Assembly: GCA_021234155.1 (NCBI GenBank)
Contig: JAJEKV010000072.1
Span: forward strand, 2,600,436 to 2,664,435
Source of the DNA: Isoetes taiwanensis
Lineage: Eukaryota > Streptophyta > Lycopodiopsida > Isoetales > Isoetaceae
Direction of reading: 5' to 3'
DNA: 64,000 nt
The notes beneath the pieces were generated by a model. That model saw only the letters and a program-made list of their open reading frames with translations. It made no database searches and had not been told where the DNA came from. Position numbers and translations under genes: made by a program. Each line of letters starts with the position of its first letter. The first letter of the stretch is position 1. This document shows positions 1 through 11,239 of the stretch, piece after piece.

Positions 1-135
1 GCAGAGGCAGCCAGGGATCCCCACTTAGTCACGAGGACTAACCCCAGTGAGTGTATGTGCAGTGAATTAGCAAGCAGTGGTCAAGCTAATGGAGATAGTG
101 TAGCTGGAGAGCATGGTTGCGCTAGAAGATTCTGA
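1..135 (+). CDS. Possible 3' end of a gene entering the window
   Basis: Frame 1 is open from the first base to a TGA at 133-135 (about 44 residues). It is hydrophilic and has no recognisable domain. It could be the last exon of a gene beginning left of the window or a chance open frame. No function is assigned. Confidence 0.2.
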   Translation, partial: AEAARDPHLVTRTNPSECMCSELASSGQANGDSVAGEHGCARRF

Positions 136-1500
136 GCGGAATTGCTACATTTTGTTATATTATATAGTTGATTCATATTGTATTTGTATTGTGGATATTA
201 TAATTCTTCCAGATTTATGTTGAATTCATGAGAATGGTTCAGATTTCAACTGCAAAGGAAGATTCAATTCTTCACCAATTCTTGTTGTTTTCTAAAGTTT
301 ATACCAACCTAGATCTAGTCATTTTGCAAGTTTTGACAAGATCTCGAGTTTCCAGGAGAGTCAACTCGGTAGGCTCGTCACATAAGCAGTTCTTAAAGTC
401 CCCAAAGGACGAAGAGAGGTAGCCATTGAAAAAAAAAATTACCTCAGATTTTTCCAGCCACAGGGCATAGGACAAACTGGTGCCGATTTAATGCAAGTAA
501 AATTGGCAGCAATGTAGTGGGAGGAGCCAATGGAGGAAGCCGGAGAGAGGGCCCGTGATTATTTAAACGTGACATCAATCGCATAGTAGAACTAGTAAGA
601 GCCAATATGAAATAATATCAAAAGTAGATAAGATAGCAAATAACTCCTATATATAGCAAAATAATAGGAGGTTCCACGGGATTTGATATGGATGTAAAAA
701 TAACAATTCTTGAAACCATAGACCATATATTCCTAAAACAATCGAATAAGTTGTTATAAAAAAAAACATAGATTCTAGGTAAAAAATAATCGCATTAGCT
801 CATTGGGTATATTGATTAAAGTAGTCTTAGTTAGGATATTGAATTATTATTATGTTAGAGGTTCGAGCTCTCGTATCTTAGGCAAAGTCGTATAGAAGTT
901 CGATATTCCCTCAAAACCTTATTTCATATTTCAAAATCATAGGCGCCTCCAATCATAAACAACTATAAGCGAAACGAGAGGTGCTCAGAGCTCCAACATA
1001 CGATGGGTCGTAGATTGATGAATTCGACGACTGTGGCAGTCAGGGTGCACCTCATTTAGATGGAAAGTGCTCATAACTTCACGTCACTAAGAATGGCAAT
1101 GTTGTTAAACATAAAGTCAAAGCCTAGATTAGTGTAGACGTCTTAGGGTAGATTGCTACGAGTGAGGGATAAGGGTAATAGCACCAAAAGCTACATGATT
1201 GGCAATCAAAGGTGAAAACGTTAGTCCAGTTATGTGATACATATCAAGTTACATAAGTCCATAGGGAGGAATGAAGTTGCATCCATTCTGAAAATTGGAA
1301 ACTATCAATTTTGATGCAAAAGAAAAGAAAGAAGAGCAAACTCTTAGCAAGTCGCTTAAGGCAATTGCGAAAATCACAAAAGAATTCTACAATCTAGTCC
1401 AAAGAATATCAAGGAAATTTCTTCTTACATGCGAGTAGAGTGCGAGATAAGCTCTTGGACTTGGAGTTTATTTGACCTAGTATTTTTTTCTTCGGGGCAG
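136..1500. other. Intergenic, AT-rich, no supported gene
   Basis: Short open frames here (for example 228-422) resemble no family I know. A tRNA-like segment lies near 790-885 and is listed separately. The part after about 1,000 may be decayed sequence of the gypsy element whose reverse transcriptase follows, but I see no motif to show it. Confidence 0.4.
790..885 (+). repeat. tRNA-like segment, possible SINE head
   Basis: An A-box-like string (TTAGCTCATTGGGTA, about 795-809) is followed about 50 bp later by a B-box-like string (GAGGTTCGAGCTC, about 860-872). That spacing is typical of an internal Pol III promoter. No clean cloverleaf can be folded, so this is more likely a tRNA-derived SINE head or decayed tRNA than a working tRNA gene. 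Confidence 0.35.
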
Positions 1501-1529
1501 AAATACAATTAAACAAACACACAATTGAG

Positions 1530-1870
1530 AACATATATGTCTTGCCAAGAGCATATGATCTTATGGATCAGCTTCAAGTAGCAAAGTCCTTCTCCAAGAT
1601 TAACTTTAGATTGGGTTACCATCAGATAAGAATCAAAGATCCTTTGGAGCAAGAAGGTATAGTCATTACGAGTTCATGGTGATGTCCGGCTTGGCAATCT
1701 AGCAACTTTCATGAATGACTTCTTTGAGGACTTATTGGATGACTTTGTCATTATCTTCTTCGATGACATCCTAGTCTACAATTAAAACCTTAGAGGACTA
1801 CATCGTTCACCTAATAAGAATCTACGAAAAGCTAAGGAGGCATCGACTCTATGCTATGCACATCGTATCT
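1530..1870 (+). pseudogene. Ty3/gypsy reverse transcriptase fragment
   Basis: Translation in shifting frames gives hallmark gypsy reverse-transcriptase blocks: [28 protein letters not shown], then FEDLLDDFVIIFFDDILVY, which is the catalytic FxDD block. The blocks are in order but interrupted by frameshifts and stops, so the copy is dead. The matching RNase H lies about 5 kb downstream on the same strand (7.1-7.5 kb), where a single intact pol gene would have it within several hundred bases. Either the 3.9-6.75 kb element and other DNA split one copy, or there are two copies. Confidence 0.75.
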
Positions 1871-2239
1871 CTGGATGGAATTTCAGCCAATATGGCAAAA
1901 ATCCAAGCACTAGTAAAATGACCAGTCCAAAGAATGCATAAGGGAGTTTCTTTGAATATCTAGCATAACTTGGGTTTTTTTTTTTTTGCGTTTTTTTTGT
2001 ACACTTTTACTAAGGTTTTCCTATGATTTGGTGGCCGTATTCATCTATGCGTACTAAATAGTATTTCTAGAGTGCATCTTTTCTAGGCCGTTGATTTTTT
2101 ATAAGAGGCATAATCGTACGGTTGTAATTAAATCTATCTCATTTGCACAGGCTGGACCATAGTCTAATTTTGGTATTAATTATTTTTTCAAGGGCCGAAA
2201 AGGCATGCAAACATCGAATACTTTTGCTAGAGTTTGGAG
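1871..2239. other. Gap with no gene
   Basis: Poly(T) tracts near 1,975-2,000 and no coding signal or known motif. Confidence 0.4.
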
Positions 2240-2545
2240 ATGTTTTTGCCGATTCTGCTTGCTGGCCGATTCACTTGCTCATGATCTTCTGGTTTATGCT
2301 AGATATTGAAGTTGCCCATTCGCTGGTTCGGGCGTTGTTGCCGATTACGCTGGTTGGCCGATTCACCGCTCATAATCTTACGGTTTATGCTAGATTTATT
2401 GCCGATTATGCTTTGGCGGGCCGATTCACTTGCTCATGATCTTCTGGTTTATGCTAGATTTATTGCCGATTCTGCTTGCTGGCCGATTCAACTGCTCATG
2501 ATCTTCTGGTTTATGCTAGATATTGAAGTTGCCCATTCGTGTGGT
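2240..2545 (+). repeat. Degenerate tandem repeat, about 65-75 bp unit
   Basis: At least four imperfect copies of a unit containing GGCCGATTCACTTGCTCATG, then ATCTTCTGGTTTATGCTAGA, run head to tail. Outer copies end in TATTGAAGTTGCCCATTCG and inner copies in TTTATTGCCGATT. Overlapping open frames across the array arise from the repeat and are not a protein. Copies differ by small indels, so the array is not recent. Confidence 0.75.
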
Positions 2546-3694
2546 ACTGGTTTTCAGGTCGTTTGGGTTGTCCGATGGGTTGTCTGAGTTGCAATCACAG
2601 GTAAGTATTACTCGTTTCAATAATGACCCATTGATTAGCAACATCAATTTATAGCCAAAACATTTACACTGGCCATATCTTTGTATCAATCTACATCTGT
2701 AATGCAGCAAGTTATGCGATTCAAGCAGATAGCTGCATGTATTACATTGTCAAAAGCAAAGGCAGTAGGCAGTATAGAATATAAGGAAGGGCTCTACCTC
2801 TCTTTTTTTTTTTTTTTTTTTTTTCAAGTACCTTTTCTGGCCATTGAATAAGCGGTGTATGATTTCACATTTGAATTATGCTTTGTGCGCAGTAATCCAC
2901 CTCCTTTAATTCTACACAAGCCCTTTACTATGCAGTGAAAGGGCTCTCTCAGGGTATACAATTTGCGCCATATTATTCATTTCTTCTTTGAACATTGTTT
3001 TTGAATGCCTTTTCATTGAAGCTATGTTGATGCAGCAAAACTATCAAGAATGAGAGTGCTGATGCAAAAGATAGAAAGCCACTTTATGTTGAGTTTGTTT
3101 CAAGAGGTTTTGATCGTCGATAAACCACTCTCAAAGTATAAAGACACAAAGACACAGAAGATGGAAGCAGTATTCATATTCATTTCCAAACAAAGAAGGT
3201 AGAATCTTTGTTGTAACCTCCTACTTCTTTTTGAGGTCAGTTGTTGTATGCCTTTCAGCAATTTAAACTTGAGTTGTTTTGCAGTTTCAGAATTCTACAC
3301 CTAATTAATAAGCGGTTCTCTAAAGATGGCTATGGCAGGACTTTGTTGGAGTTGTTCATTTCTTAGAAAAACTTACACTCTTCTCGCCGGGTGGTCAAAA
3401 AAGAATAGAACAAACATCCAGATCCGATCCGGGATTTTAGAATAACAAAGCTTTTGGATTAATCTATGTTTGTTTCATAGATATGAACATGGCTTCTACA
3501 CCCTACATATGATTACTATGGACTAGCAAATATCTAACATAATAACAGGGGAAAGGAGCTTGTTTATGGTTGATGCAGTTGCTAGTTGCTGCTGATTGTA
3601 CAACACTATTATTAAAGGTTGAGTTGAAAATCTCTCTTACGGAATTAGCATTTCTAAATAATGAATATGCAATGTCATTACAGATGTTTTCTGC
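2546..3694. other. Intergenic, nothing recognised
   Basis: A poly(T) run at about 2,803-2,824 and AT-rich sequence. No open frame with family resemblance was found on either strand. Confidence 0.4.
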
Positions 3695-3862
3695 GCTGTC
3701 GGATGGGCATATTTGCCATTTATTCTAAAATCTGGACCGTACATAGCGATCCTCGTTTGTGGGGTATGCATGTACAAGTTTTTGTATACTATATATTAAA
3801 GTTTGCAAAATACTATAAGGTTTGAAAAAATGTACTTAATGGTGTTAATTTTGTACATGTAT
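3695..3862 (+). repeat. Flanking direct repeat A, left copy
   Basis: This segment starts GCTGTCGGATG and ends TTTTGTACATGTAT. It recurs in the same orientation at 6,767-6,934 with substitutions and small indels. The two copies sit just outside the two inverted-repeat ends of the 3,897-6,749 element. Confidence 0.75.
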
Positions 3863-4467
3863 TGTAAATTTTTTGGGGCTCTCGCTGCCCTACGTAACCC
3901 CCCGTGTGAATATGCACCCAAACCAAAGGGGGTTTAAGGGGGATTTTAATTTAAATGTGTCAAATGCAATGGTTTGTGTTAATAATGTTAATGGTAGTTG
4001 TGTGTTAATGGTTTGTGTTAACTAAAAAAATTTTTGGCCCCTTCGGGGCCTTAAGGATGGTGTAGGGGTGCATGTAATATCGTGCATGGAGTTTCCTTAG
4101 TGCATATGAATCACAATAGAAAATGGTAGTAGAGCTAAAAACAAGCCATTACATTCGAAGCCCTAATATTAAGTGTGACATAATACCATGATAGATAATA
4201 GACAAATGGTAACACATTTAAAAAACAGAAAACATTAGTTCAAGACCAAATCTGAAAAGAACAAGTGCAGCAACAAAACTAAGAATTTAGAAACATGCTA
4301 ACAATGACAAGATGACCATCATGGAAATTTCTGTTTCTGTAAATTTTTTGCCTATAAAATGAACCACCCGGGAAGTAAGTCAAATCACAATAACTGATAC
4401 CTACCTTCTTCAAGCTACATATTCCATATACTGGATACAATTGGTTACCCAAGACAATATGTACTAA

Positions 4468-4890
4468 GAATACTGCTTGCAAAACAAAGCATCTTCATGG
4501 CTTCCTGACCGTCGCCAATTTACCTACAAAGAGCTCAAGCTTGCAACAAACAATTTCAACAAAAATGAGATACTAGGGGAAGGAGGATATGGCTGTGTTT
4601 TTAAGGGATTTATTGAAGGTGGTGAACCTGTAGCCGTGAAAAAGATCATCAAAAAAATGCAAACAGAGTGAAAAATACATGATGGCAGAGGCAGACATAA
4701 TGGGCAGACTTAATAACCCTAATTTGGTTGAGCTCAAAGGCTGGTGTTACCACAGTGGAGCACTGCTACTAGTCTATGAATACCTTCAAAATGGCAGCCT
4801 AGATGATCATTTATTCAATGAAGAAATAAATCTGCCATGGCAAAGAAGATACAATATTCTGAAAGGATTAGCATCTGCCACAATCTACGG
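4468..4890 (+). pseudogene. Receptor-like kinase N-lobe fragment
   Basis: The reading LPDRRQFTYKELKLATNNF leads into a glycine-rich ATP loop (GEGGYGCVFKG), the VAIK-type lysine block (PVAVKKI), then EADIMGRLNNPNLVELKGWC and LLLVYEYLQNGSLDDHLF. This is the start of a plant receptor-like Ser/Thr kinase domain. A stop and frame change near 4,670 break it where a QxEFMAE block is expected. It ends abruptly after LKGLASA, just before the expected LLYLH and catalytic loop, at the join with the hexosaminidase intron sequence. It is a captured, non-functional exon piece. Confidence 0.8.
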
Positions 4891-5759
4891 ATATCTTTGA
4901 TCCCCAAGAATTTGAATGTCTTTGCAAAATTTTATATAACCTAAGACTCTATTATATCAGACCCTAGAATTCAAATGAATATGTATACCTCTCCACCCAG
5001 AACTAGTTCTTTCTCCTTCTTACTAAGCCCCCTGCCGTGATGTCAAAATCATAAATGTTCTGCCATGTCTTAAATGGATTACACCATGATCCACCATCTC
5101 CTCCATTTTCCATTGTATCATACTGGCTGTCATTGCCCAGAAATCCTCCATGACCACAGTCTAAATAGTAGAAATCATTTGAAGAAACTATAGCTCTGTA
5201 ACTTTTGCCCGATTGATGGTTTTGTCTTTGCTCAATCAGGCACTCCAAGTTTGAATAATGGTGGAGGATTTTGGAAGCAAAGAAGAGCTTGCATTTATAC
5301 GCACCAAGCAATATATCTTCCCATAAACAACCATCTTGCTATGGCTGGTGATTTTAGGGTAAGTGTTTTTGATGAGCGTGTCTAACAAATATCGCAGATT
5401 CTTTGGAGCCCGCCCTAGCCTTGTTACAAGCTTCGGCTATGGCTTGATCTGTTTCCGGCATCTTTGGAGCTACCTCATCTCCTCCAGGCATGAAAAAAAC
5501 TCTCTCGGAAATAGATCTCCTATGGCGTCTATGACATTCTTGACCCTTGTGTATGTTTTCGGTTTAGAGGATTAAGCTGGCACAGTCGGCTCGAAGCCAT
5601 TCTTTTCGCTCCATGGTTTTGAAGAATCAAACCAAAATTCATTACGCAAGTCACAATCTACGGATATCTTTGATCCCCAAGATTTGAATGTCTTTGCAAA
5701 ATTTTTTATATAACCTAAGACTCTATTATATCGGACCCTAGAAATCAAATGAATATACG
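4880..5759 (-). repeat. About 105-bp duplicated intron sequence inside the hexosaminidase pseudogene
   Basis: Two near-identical copies occupy 4,880-4,984 and 5,654-5,759. On the minus strand each begins at the splice donor of a different hexosaminidase exon (after LGGE and after IDAP) as GTAT...ATTCATTTGA and ends ...ATATCCGTAGATTGTG. They differ by only a few substitutions and short indels. Confidence 0.75.
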
Positions 5760-5975
5760 GAGCATCGATTTACGGTATTACCCTAACTCCGACGGATCGT
5801 GCATAGCTGATAATCTTCTTCACATCTGCCGGAGGATAATCGCGTGGCGGGAACCGTAAGAGCCTTTTGACGCAGTCCGCTCGGCCGAAATATGAATGGG
5901 AAAAGGCTGTGAATCCGTGATGTGCCAATGAAAAACATTAAGCTCGTCATTAGAGAATGCGCTGCTTGAGGGGGT
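4983..5975 (-). pseudogene. Beta-hexosaminidase (GH20) pseudogene, partial
   Basis: Exon pieces read right to left. About 5,975-5,762 gives NVFHWHITDSQPFPI and KGSYG, then PADVKKIISYARSVGVRVIP, a stop in place of the expected Glu, then IDAP. About 5,640-5,400 gives VIDAIGDLFP, then, after a frame change, PGGDEVAP, the GH20 catalytic Asp-Glu block. About 5,225-4,985 gives SSNDFYYLDCGHGG, GNDSQYD, GGSWCNPFKTWQ, then, after a frame change, GLSKKEKELVLGGEV. The order matches plant beta-hexosaminidase, the enzyme that trims N-acetylglucosamine from N-glycans. The N-terminus and C-terminus are missing, and there is at least one stop and two frameshifts. Confidence 0.85.
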
Positions 5976-6500
5976 AAAAATTTCTAGATGTATCAAGAAG
6001 AACACCCCGTGTGGAAAGCGAGCACAACCCATTGCTATTCCACAAAATCTTGTTACTTGGGTCTCAAATCTCTCCCTTCGAGCAATGAATGCTTAGATTC
6101 CACAAACCCTAACCATGCCCTAATTCCGCCTGTCTCGAATTTCATGAGAAATGGGCTCTCACTATAAGCCCTTGGATCTTTTTGAATTAAAAGAGGGCTT
6201 TTTGTAAGCCCTCTGATCTTAACCATTGAGGAGCATGAAACAAAAATTGCACAAATTGCATGCAAAAACTTGGTGCACTCTAGATGTACTGATTAGTATG
6301 CCTCGTGCAATACGCCCATGAAATCATATGAAAACCATGCCAAAAAGCGTATAAAATCACAAAAAAAACCCCCTGTTATAATGCTACATATTGTATTATA
6401 GAATGCATTTAATATCCAAAGAATGTGAAACCAACCATGATTTGGAATGTGCTGAAGGAGGTTAAACCCACAAAAATGATGCCTTGGGTTCGATTTTGGG

Positions 6501-6530
6501 TTCTATTCTATTCTATTCTATTCTATTCTT
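6501..6530 (+). repeat. (TTCTA)n microsatellite, about 6 units
   Basis: Six pentanucleotide units. The same motif forms the 3' tail of the LINE remnant ending at 25,097, so this could mark another LINE 3' end. No LINE coding sequence is seen beside it. Confidence 0.7.
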
Positions 6531-6766
6531 TTGTATGCTTAAATTAAATATGGTATCATATCTTGTCTTGGGCCCAAAGGCCCTCGAATGTTATTTAAAA
6601 TCAAACTTCATGTTTGTGTGCAGTACCTCCAAGGCCCCGAAGGGGCTAATATTTTTTTTTTAGTTAGCATAAACCATTACATCAAACACATTAAAATTAA
6701 ATCCCCCTTACAACCCCCTTTGGTTTGGGTGCATATTCACACGGGGGGTGACTCCGGGCATCGAGA

Positions 6767-6934
6767 GCTGTCGGATGAGCATATTTGCCCTTTATTCCTC
6801 GATGTAGAACGTAGATAGCGATCCTCATTTGTGGGGTATGCTTGTACAAACTTTAGTATACTATATAATACGATTCGCAAAATACTATAAGGTTTGAAGC
6901 AATGTACTATATGGTGCTGATTTTGTACATGTAT
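6767..6934 (+). repeat. Flanking direct repeat A, right copy
   Basis: Same orientation as the copy at 3,695-3,862. It has the same core blocks (GAGCATATTTGCC, GCGATCCTC, TTTGTGGGGTATGC, TACTATAAGGTTTGAA) and the same TGTACATGTAT end. Confidence 0.75.
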
Positions 6935-7084
6935 AATACGATTTTAATTAGTAGGGTATTATAGAAAGTTTTAGATCCCATAAAAAATGAGAAAATCGAA
7001 GATTTTGAGAAGACAAAATTCAAACTTGGTTCGAGAAGTTGGAGAAAGCATTGATAATGACTTCAAATCTTATCTTGTTAGAGA

Positions 7085-7549
7085 AGGACAAGCTGGTAGC
7101 AATAGACTCAAGCAAATTTGCAATCGGAGGGGTCTTCATGTAGGAAGGGAAGGTGGAGGCCTACAACTCTAAGAAGATGAATGATGCAGAGATGCATTGT
7201 CCCATCCATGATCAGAAATGCCTGCTAGTAGTAAGAGCCTTACAAATTTAGAGACATTATTTACTGGGAAGAAGGTTTTGTGTTAGTTATTAACCACCAC
7301 ATCCTACAATATATCTTCACACAACCACATCTCAACTTGAAACAAAGAAGGTGGATGGAGTTTTTGGAGGAGTATGACTTCGAGATCAACTATAAGGTAG
7401 GTAAACTTAATGTGGTGGCATATGCTCCATCCCGTCAACCGTTCGCGATTAGGATTCATTGTAATGCAATGTCAATGCTTGCAAGTGAATTTGAGAACTG
7501 GTATTTGCCGGGCCACTTGTATGACATAGTCTATGATCAATTTTTATGA
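7085..7549 (+). pseudogene. Ty3/gypsy RNase H fragment
   Basis: Frame-shifted translation gives FAIGGVFMQEGKVEAYNSKKM and HCPIHDQKCLLVVRAL, followed by VINHHILQYIFTQPHLNLKQ, RRWMEFLEEYDFEINYKVGK and LNVVAYAPSRQP. This is the usual gypsy RNase H block, with ADALSR altered to AYAPSR. There is at least one frame change near 7,170-7,280. The strand matches the reverse-transcriptase fragment at 1.5-1.9 kb. Confidence 0.8.
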
Positions 7550-9330
7550 AGCATTTGCCATATAGCAAGCTTCTTTCATGGTCTTAGAGCCAAAATACAA
7601 CCTCTTTGAAGCTTTTATGACATGTTAATGCATAAAAACCTTGGGGGTTTCTTTCTTATAGATTTTACCTAGTGTATGCCACGTCGTGGACAAGCATATA
7701 AAGAAATCAATCCATCCTCCCGCCTCAAAGTTGAGTTTGAAAATCCCAAGGTGCAATTTTAAAGATTTATGCCATGCCTCTATCCCAGCGTTTCCTGATT
7801 AGAGTGGGGATACATTCTTGTGGGTAAGACCCAGTCACATGTATTCTAGTACATCCTTTTCTCATGTATGCTGCCAACACTGTGGAAACTTTCTCGTGAA
7901 TTATCCAACTTCCTTATTTCTCTTCTCGGCAAGCCTTCTTGTACTCATCACCATAATTATTATTACCTGTAGGACTATAATGTCACCCAATTCCTTGAAC
8001 ATTTGGTTTTTAATTTACTTGTCCTTGATACTCTTGCGTAGCCACGTCTATCCTAACTCAACAAGGCATCCTCTGGATTGGAGCCATAACCTTTATTGAA
8101 AGATAATGCCTCGCTCATAATGGAAGGTACTATCTTGATGTTGTTGCACCCACATGTGATGCTGGTTAGAAGGTCCTCGGCAATTCCAAATGAACCGAAC
8201 CTCAAATTTGTCAATATTGTAAATTTCATACATTTTTAAAATGTCATCCCTAGAAAGACCATCCAACCCAACCATCTCCTTCTTCGCATTCACTCATCTT
8301 TATGGATGTTCATGATACCTCTAAGGGTCAAGTAATGCACAAGCTTTTTCTTAGTCCATTCCTTTTTCTTTTTTAAGGCCATGGACCTCAACCCTTTCTC
8401 AACATCAAGCGATCTATTGCGGCAGATCGCACCTTGCAGGTTCATATGGTCTCATTCATGGTAATTTAATTGAGCAATCTAGAAGAAGGTAAAGCTATCT
8501 CAATGTGAGATACATTGGCAACCTATGAGCACCCTTTCCCCTTTCGGCCTGCTTCCTTCTTGTTTCTAACACGAGTGTTTTCAGATTTATCCTCAGGTCT
8601 ATAATTGTATCAATACCTTTCATGCACAATGCAAACTAAATTAGCCATTTATCTTAAATTGGAATTCACACTCTTCTACATTTACTAAACCTATGGTATG
8701 GATATACCTCTTCAATGTCAGATAAGAGTCTTTGGCCTGTTGGAATAGATCTTTATTCCTTTATAGAAATTGCATGCTGGCTCCCCACGTTTTTGCTCTC
8801 CAACAATAAAATTCTCAACTTGATAGGTAGGAACATGGCATAGCTATACCAACAACGTTCCTCCTCTTTGATGAGCTAGAACATGGTGCTCTTTCCTTAA
8901 CCAAGGCAGTTGGTTTGGTCAAACAAGCCTTCTGGAAGGTCAGCTTGTTCAGTGCTTGCTTGCAACTGCCAAAATTGAAATCTGAGTTTGAGGGCCAAAG
9001 TAAAATAAAATGTGGAGCCTTGGCACTTAGCCGTTCCATATTCTCCGCGATATCCATTACATCCTAGGCATACAGAGAGCACTTACAGATACGATGGATT
9101 TAATTGGCTCTCCAAGCAAAGCCAAAATCGTTCCAGGGCAGTTATTACAAATAACGGTCGCTCTGTTGGATGGTAAAGAGAAGCACATGTCCATACTATA
9201 TTCGACTAGCCATATGTGGGTTGGGATTTCAAAAAGCAGTGTGTGAAAGGGGAGCGACATTTTTAGCTATCGATAAAGTCATCCAAGATCGCAGGATGGC
9301 ACATTTGGCACACATGCGAGGTCTCCCTCG
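7550..9330. other. Probable decayed retroelement, no identifiable gene
   Basis: This follows the RNase H fragment, where gypsy integrase would lie, but I see no HHCC or DDE integrase motif. Short frames on both strands (for example 8,093-8,293 and 8,815-9,057 on the minus strand) have no convincing family match. Confidence 0.4.
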
Positions 9331-9538
9331 GGTGTTTCTACGACGAGGAATATTAATGGTTTGATCCCGCCGGAGAGAATCCCTAAGGACGTGATTCCTT
9401 TGAAAGGAATAAAGATAATAGATAGGTTGTAGAGGGTGTTTCTACGACGAGGAATATTAATGGTTTGATCCCGCCGGAGAGAATCCCTAAGGACGTGATT
9501 CCTTTGAAAGGAATAAAGATAATAGATAGGTTGTAGAG
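9331..9538 (+). repeat. Perfect 104-bp tandem duplication
   Basis: Positions 9,331-9,434 are repeated at 9,435-9,538 with no difference visible by eye. Each unit starts GGTGTTTCTACGACGAGGAA and ends AGATAGGTTGTAGAG. The lack of divergence implies a recent event or an assembly duplication. Confidence 0.9.
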
Positions 9539-9760
9539 TACCCAACAGATGTTAGGTACTGGCTTGCCATCCCATTTTGTGGGGTGGTTATGCCTCGAGA
9601 GAGTGCACACCTGTGATTCTTCCTGAAGGAATCCTTATGGTCTTGATTCCTTCTGATAGAACAACTGATGGGTGATTCCATCTAGGGGAATATTTAATTG
9701 GAGTTTCCACCAAGTAGAATATTCTGGACAGTGATTCCAACAGGAATAAAAAATGAGCCT
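9360..9760 (+). repeat. Cluster of short GATTCC...GGAAT hairpins
   Basis: A motif of the form TGATTCC, 3-8 bases, GGAAT recurs every 40-60 bp. Examples are GTGATTCCTTTGAAAGGAAT, GATTCTTCCTGAAGGAATC, GTGATTCCATCTAGGGGAAT and GTGATTCCAACAGGAAT. Each can fold into a small stem-loop. The setting suggests a retroelement terminal or regulatory region. No gene lies across it. Confidence 0.6.
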
Positions 9761-9900
9761 TGCCCAGATAAAAATTGTGTGATTCATTATGACAGCATTT
9801 GCTTATGGTAATTCTGTCGAAAGGGCTTGTTTTGAACGGCCACGAATATTTCAAGCAGATGGACGATTGAAATCTACCGGAAAGTGCATGCCAATGCTAG

Positions 9901-9908
9901 CCCCCCCC

Positions 9909-9941
<33 letters not shown>
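9901..9941 (+). repeat. Poly(C)-poly(A) tract
   Basis: About nine C residues are followed by about 32 A residues. It could be the tail of a retroposed sequence, but no coding sequence or target duplication was found to support that. Confidence 0.7.
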
Positions 9942-9943
<2 letters not shown>

Positions 9944-11230
9944 AAAAACCACTTGCAAGAACGGACCCCATTTGGCCCTTTTTTTTTTGTTTTTTGTTTT
10001 TGTTTTTGGGGTACAAAGAGGGGCTGCAACCTGCAACCTAACTCTTTGTATACACCAGCCTAAACTTTTAGAAACAATTTGCTAGGTTATTGTAAACTTT
10101 TCCTAAGATAAAGTCTATTGGTAGCTCTTAAACAAGATGAAGTCTATGCCTTTTTGTCTTGCATGTCACAAACCAGAACTTGAGGTTCTAGTTGAAAAAC
10201 TTTTACATTTATGTCACTTGTTCATCATTGGCGATGTCAAGTTACGATGTATCATGTTGCTTAGTCTATAGAGATATGCTTCACTATATGAAACATGACA
10301 ATTGTGATGTAGGATAACTTCTTTAGTTTCGCAAAAAATTCGAAGACAATCATACGATCATGTTTAAGCCACCTCGAACAACTAGTGCAACATCAGACAT
10401 TTATATGTAACATGGACTAATTATATAGTTCACGTGGTACGCAATAGACTAGTTGTAACACAAAAGAACTAGTTTATTTGTATCTTGTGTAAAGTAACAA
10501 AAGTTTACTTCAGTGATTCTTAGAAGCTACTACAATAAGCTAACAGAGCCACGTACTGCAATGATGCAATATGGCAACGTGAGAGCCACAACAAAATAGA
10601 GGTCCTTTAAAAAACTGGTAAACAAAGACGTGATGATCGTGCCACCTACAGAGAAGCTCGATGAGGCGGATAAAGAAGTGATATAACCCCTCCACTAAAC
10701 CAGTGCCAGGTTTATGAGGCTATGCTGGCAATGAGATTATGAAGAATTAGAGAGGATAATGATAAAGAGCAGGGTGGTAATGGACAGGCGAGGGAATGTC
10801 TTTGCAGGTGGCAAGAGAACCTGAGATGCACTTTGTTATTTCTTTGCAATTAAGAATGGAAATACCAGGATCACAATGGTCAGGGTGTGTAACTTACTTA
10901 TGTTCCATATGGGTGGTCTTTTTTGCACTTTCAATTTTTTTTTTTTCCTTTGCCTTTACTTTTGTTCTTCTTGTTGCAATATCACTCAAAGGGAAGGGCT
11001 AAAAATAGTCCACATGATGAACCCAGGAAACGCCAACATTTAAAATATTACCCATGGAAGAAAGTCACGACAATAAATACAAGGATATCCAAAATTAAAT
11101 CCGATCGGAACCGCGCCACACATCCGGAAGATCTAACGGCCAGTGCGAAACAAGCCACACGTGACATTGTTAAGGGAAAAGGTAAGACTATTTGTTTGTG
11201 TTCCCGCTCGAAAGGGGCGTAACAGAGCCG
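9942..11230. other. Intergenic region upstream of the myosin gene
   Basis: No gene seen. It presumably holds the myosin promoter. No TATA box is placed with confidence, and the sequence becomes pyrimidine-rich toward 11,250-11,520, as in many plant leaders. Confidence 0.4.
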
Positions 11231-11239
11231 TTAACCTGG

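Larger units (their letters stand above)
3897..6749. mobile_element. 2.85-kb inverted-repeat element carrying gene fragments
   Basis: The left end (3,897 to about 4,056) starts ACCCCCCGTGTGAATATGCA and runs through a G-rich block to the hairpin GGCCCCTTCGGGGCC. The right end (about 6,630-6,749) is its reverse complement with the same order of blocks, so the inverted repeats are 120-160 bp. Between them lie a broken receptor-kinase fragment (+) and a broken beta-hexosaminidase (-), with no transposase seen. This fits a non-autonomous Pack-type DNA transposon. No matching target-site duplication was found beside the ends, so the superfamily is not assigned. Confidence 0.6.

Noticed and set aside
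2143-2587. Two overlapping frames of about 95 codons
   Set aside because: Both are products of the 65-75 bp tandem repeat.
9789-10085. Open frame across the poly(A) tract (Lys run)
   Set aside because: Created by the homopolymer. No coding signal.
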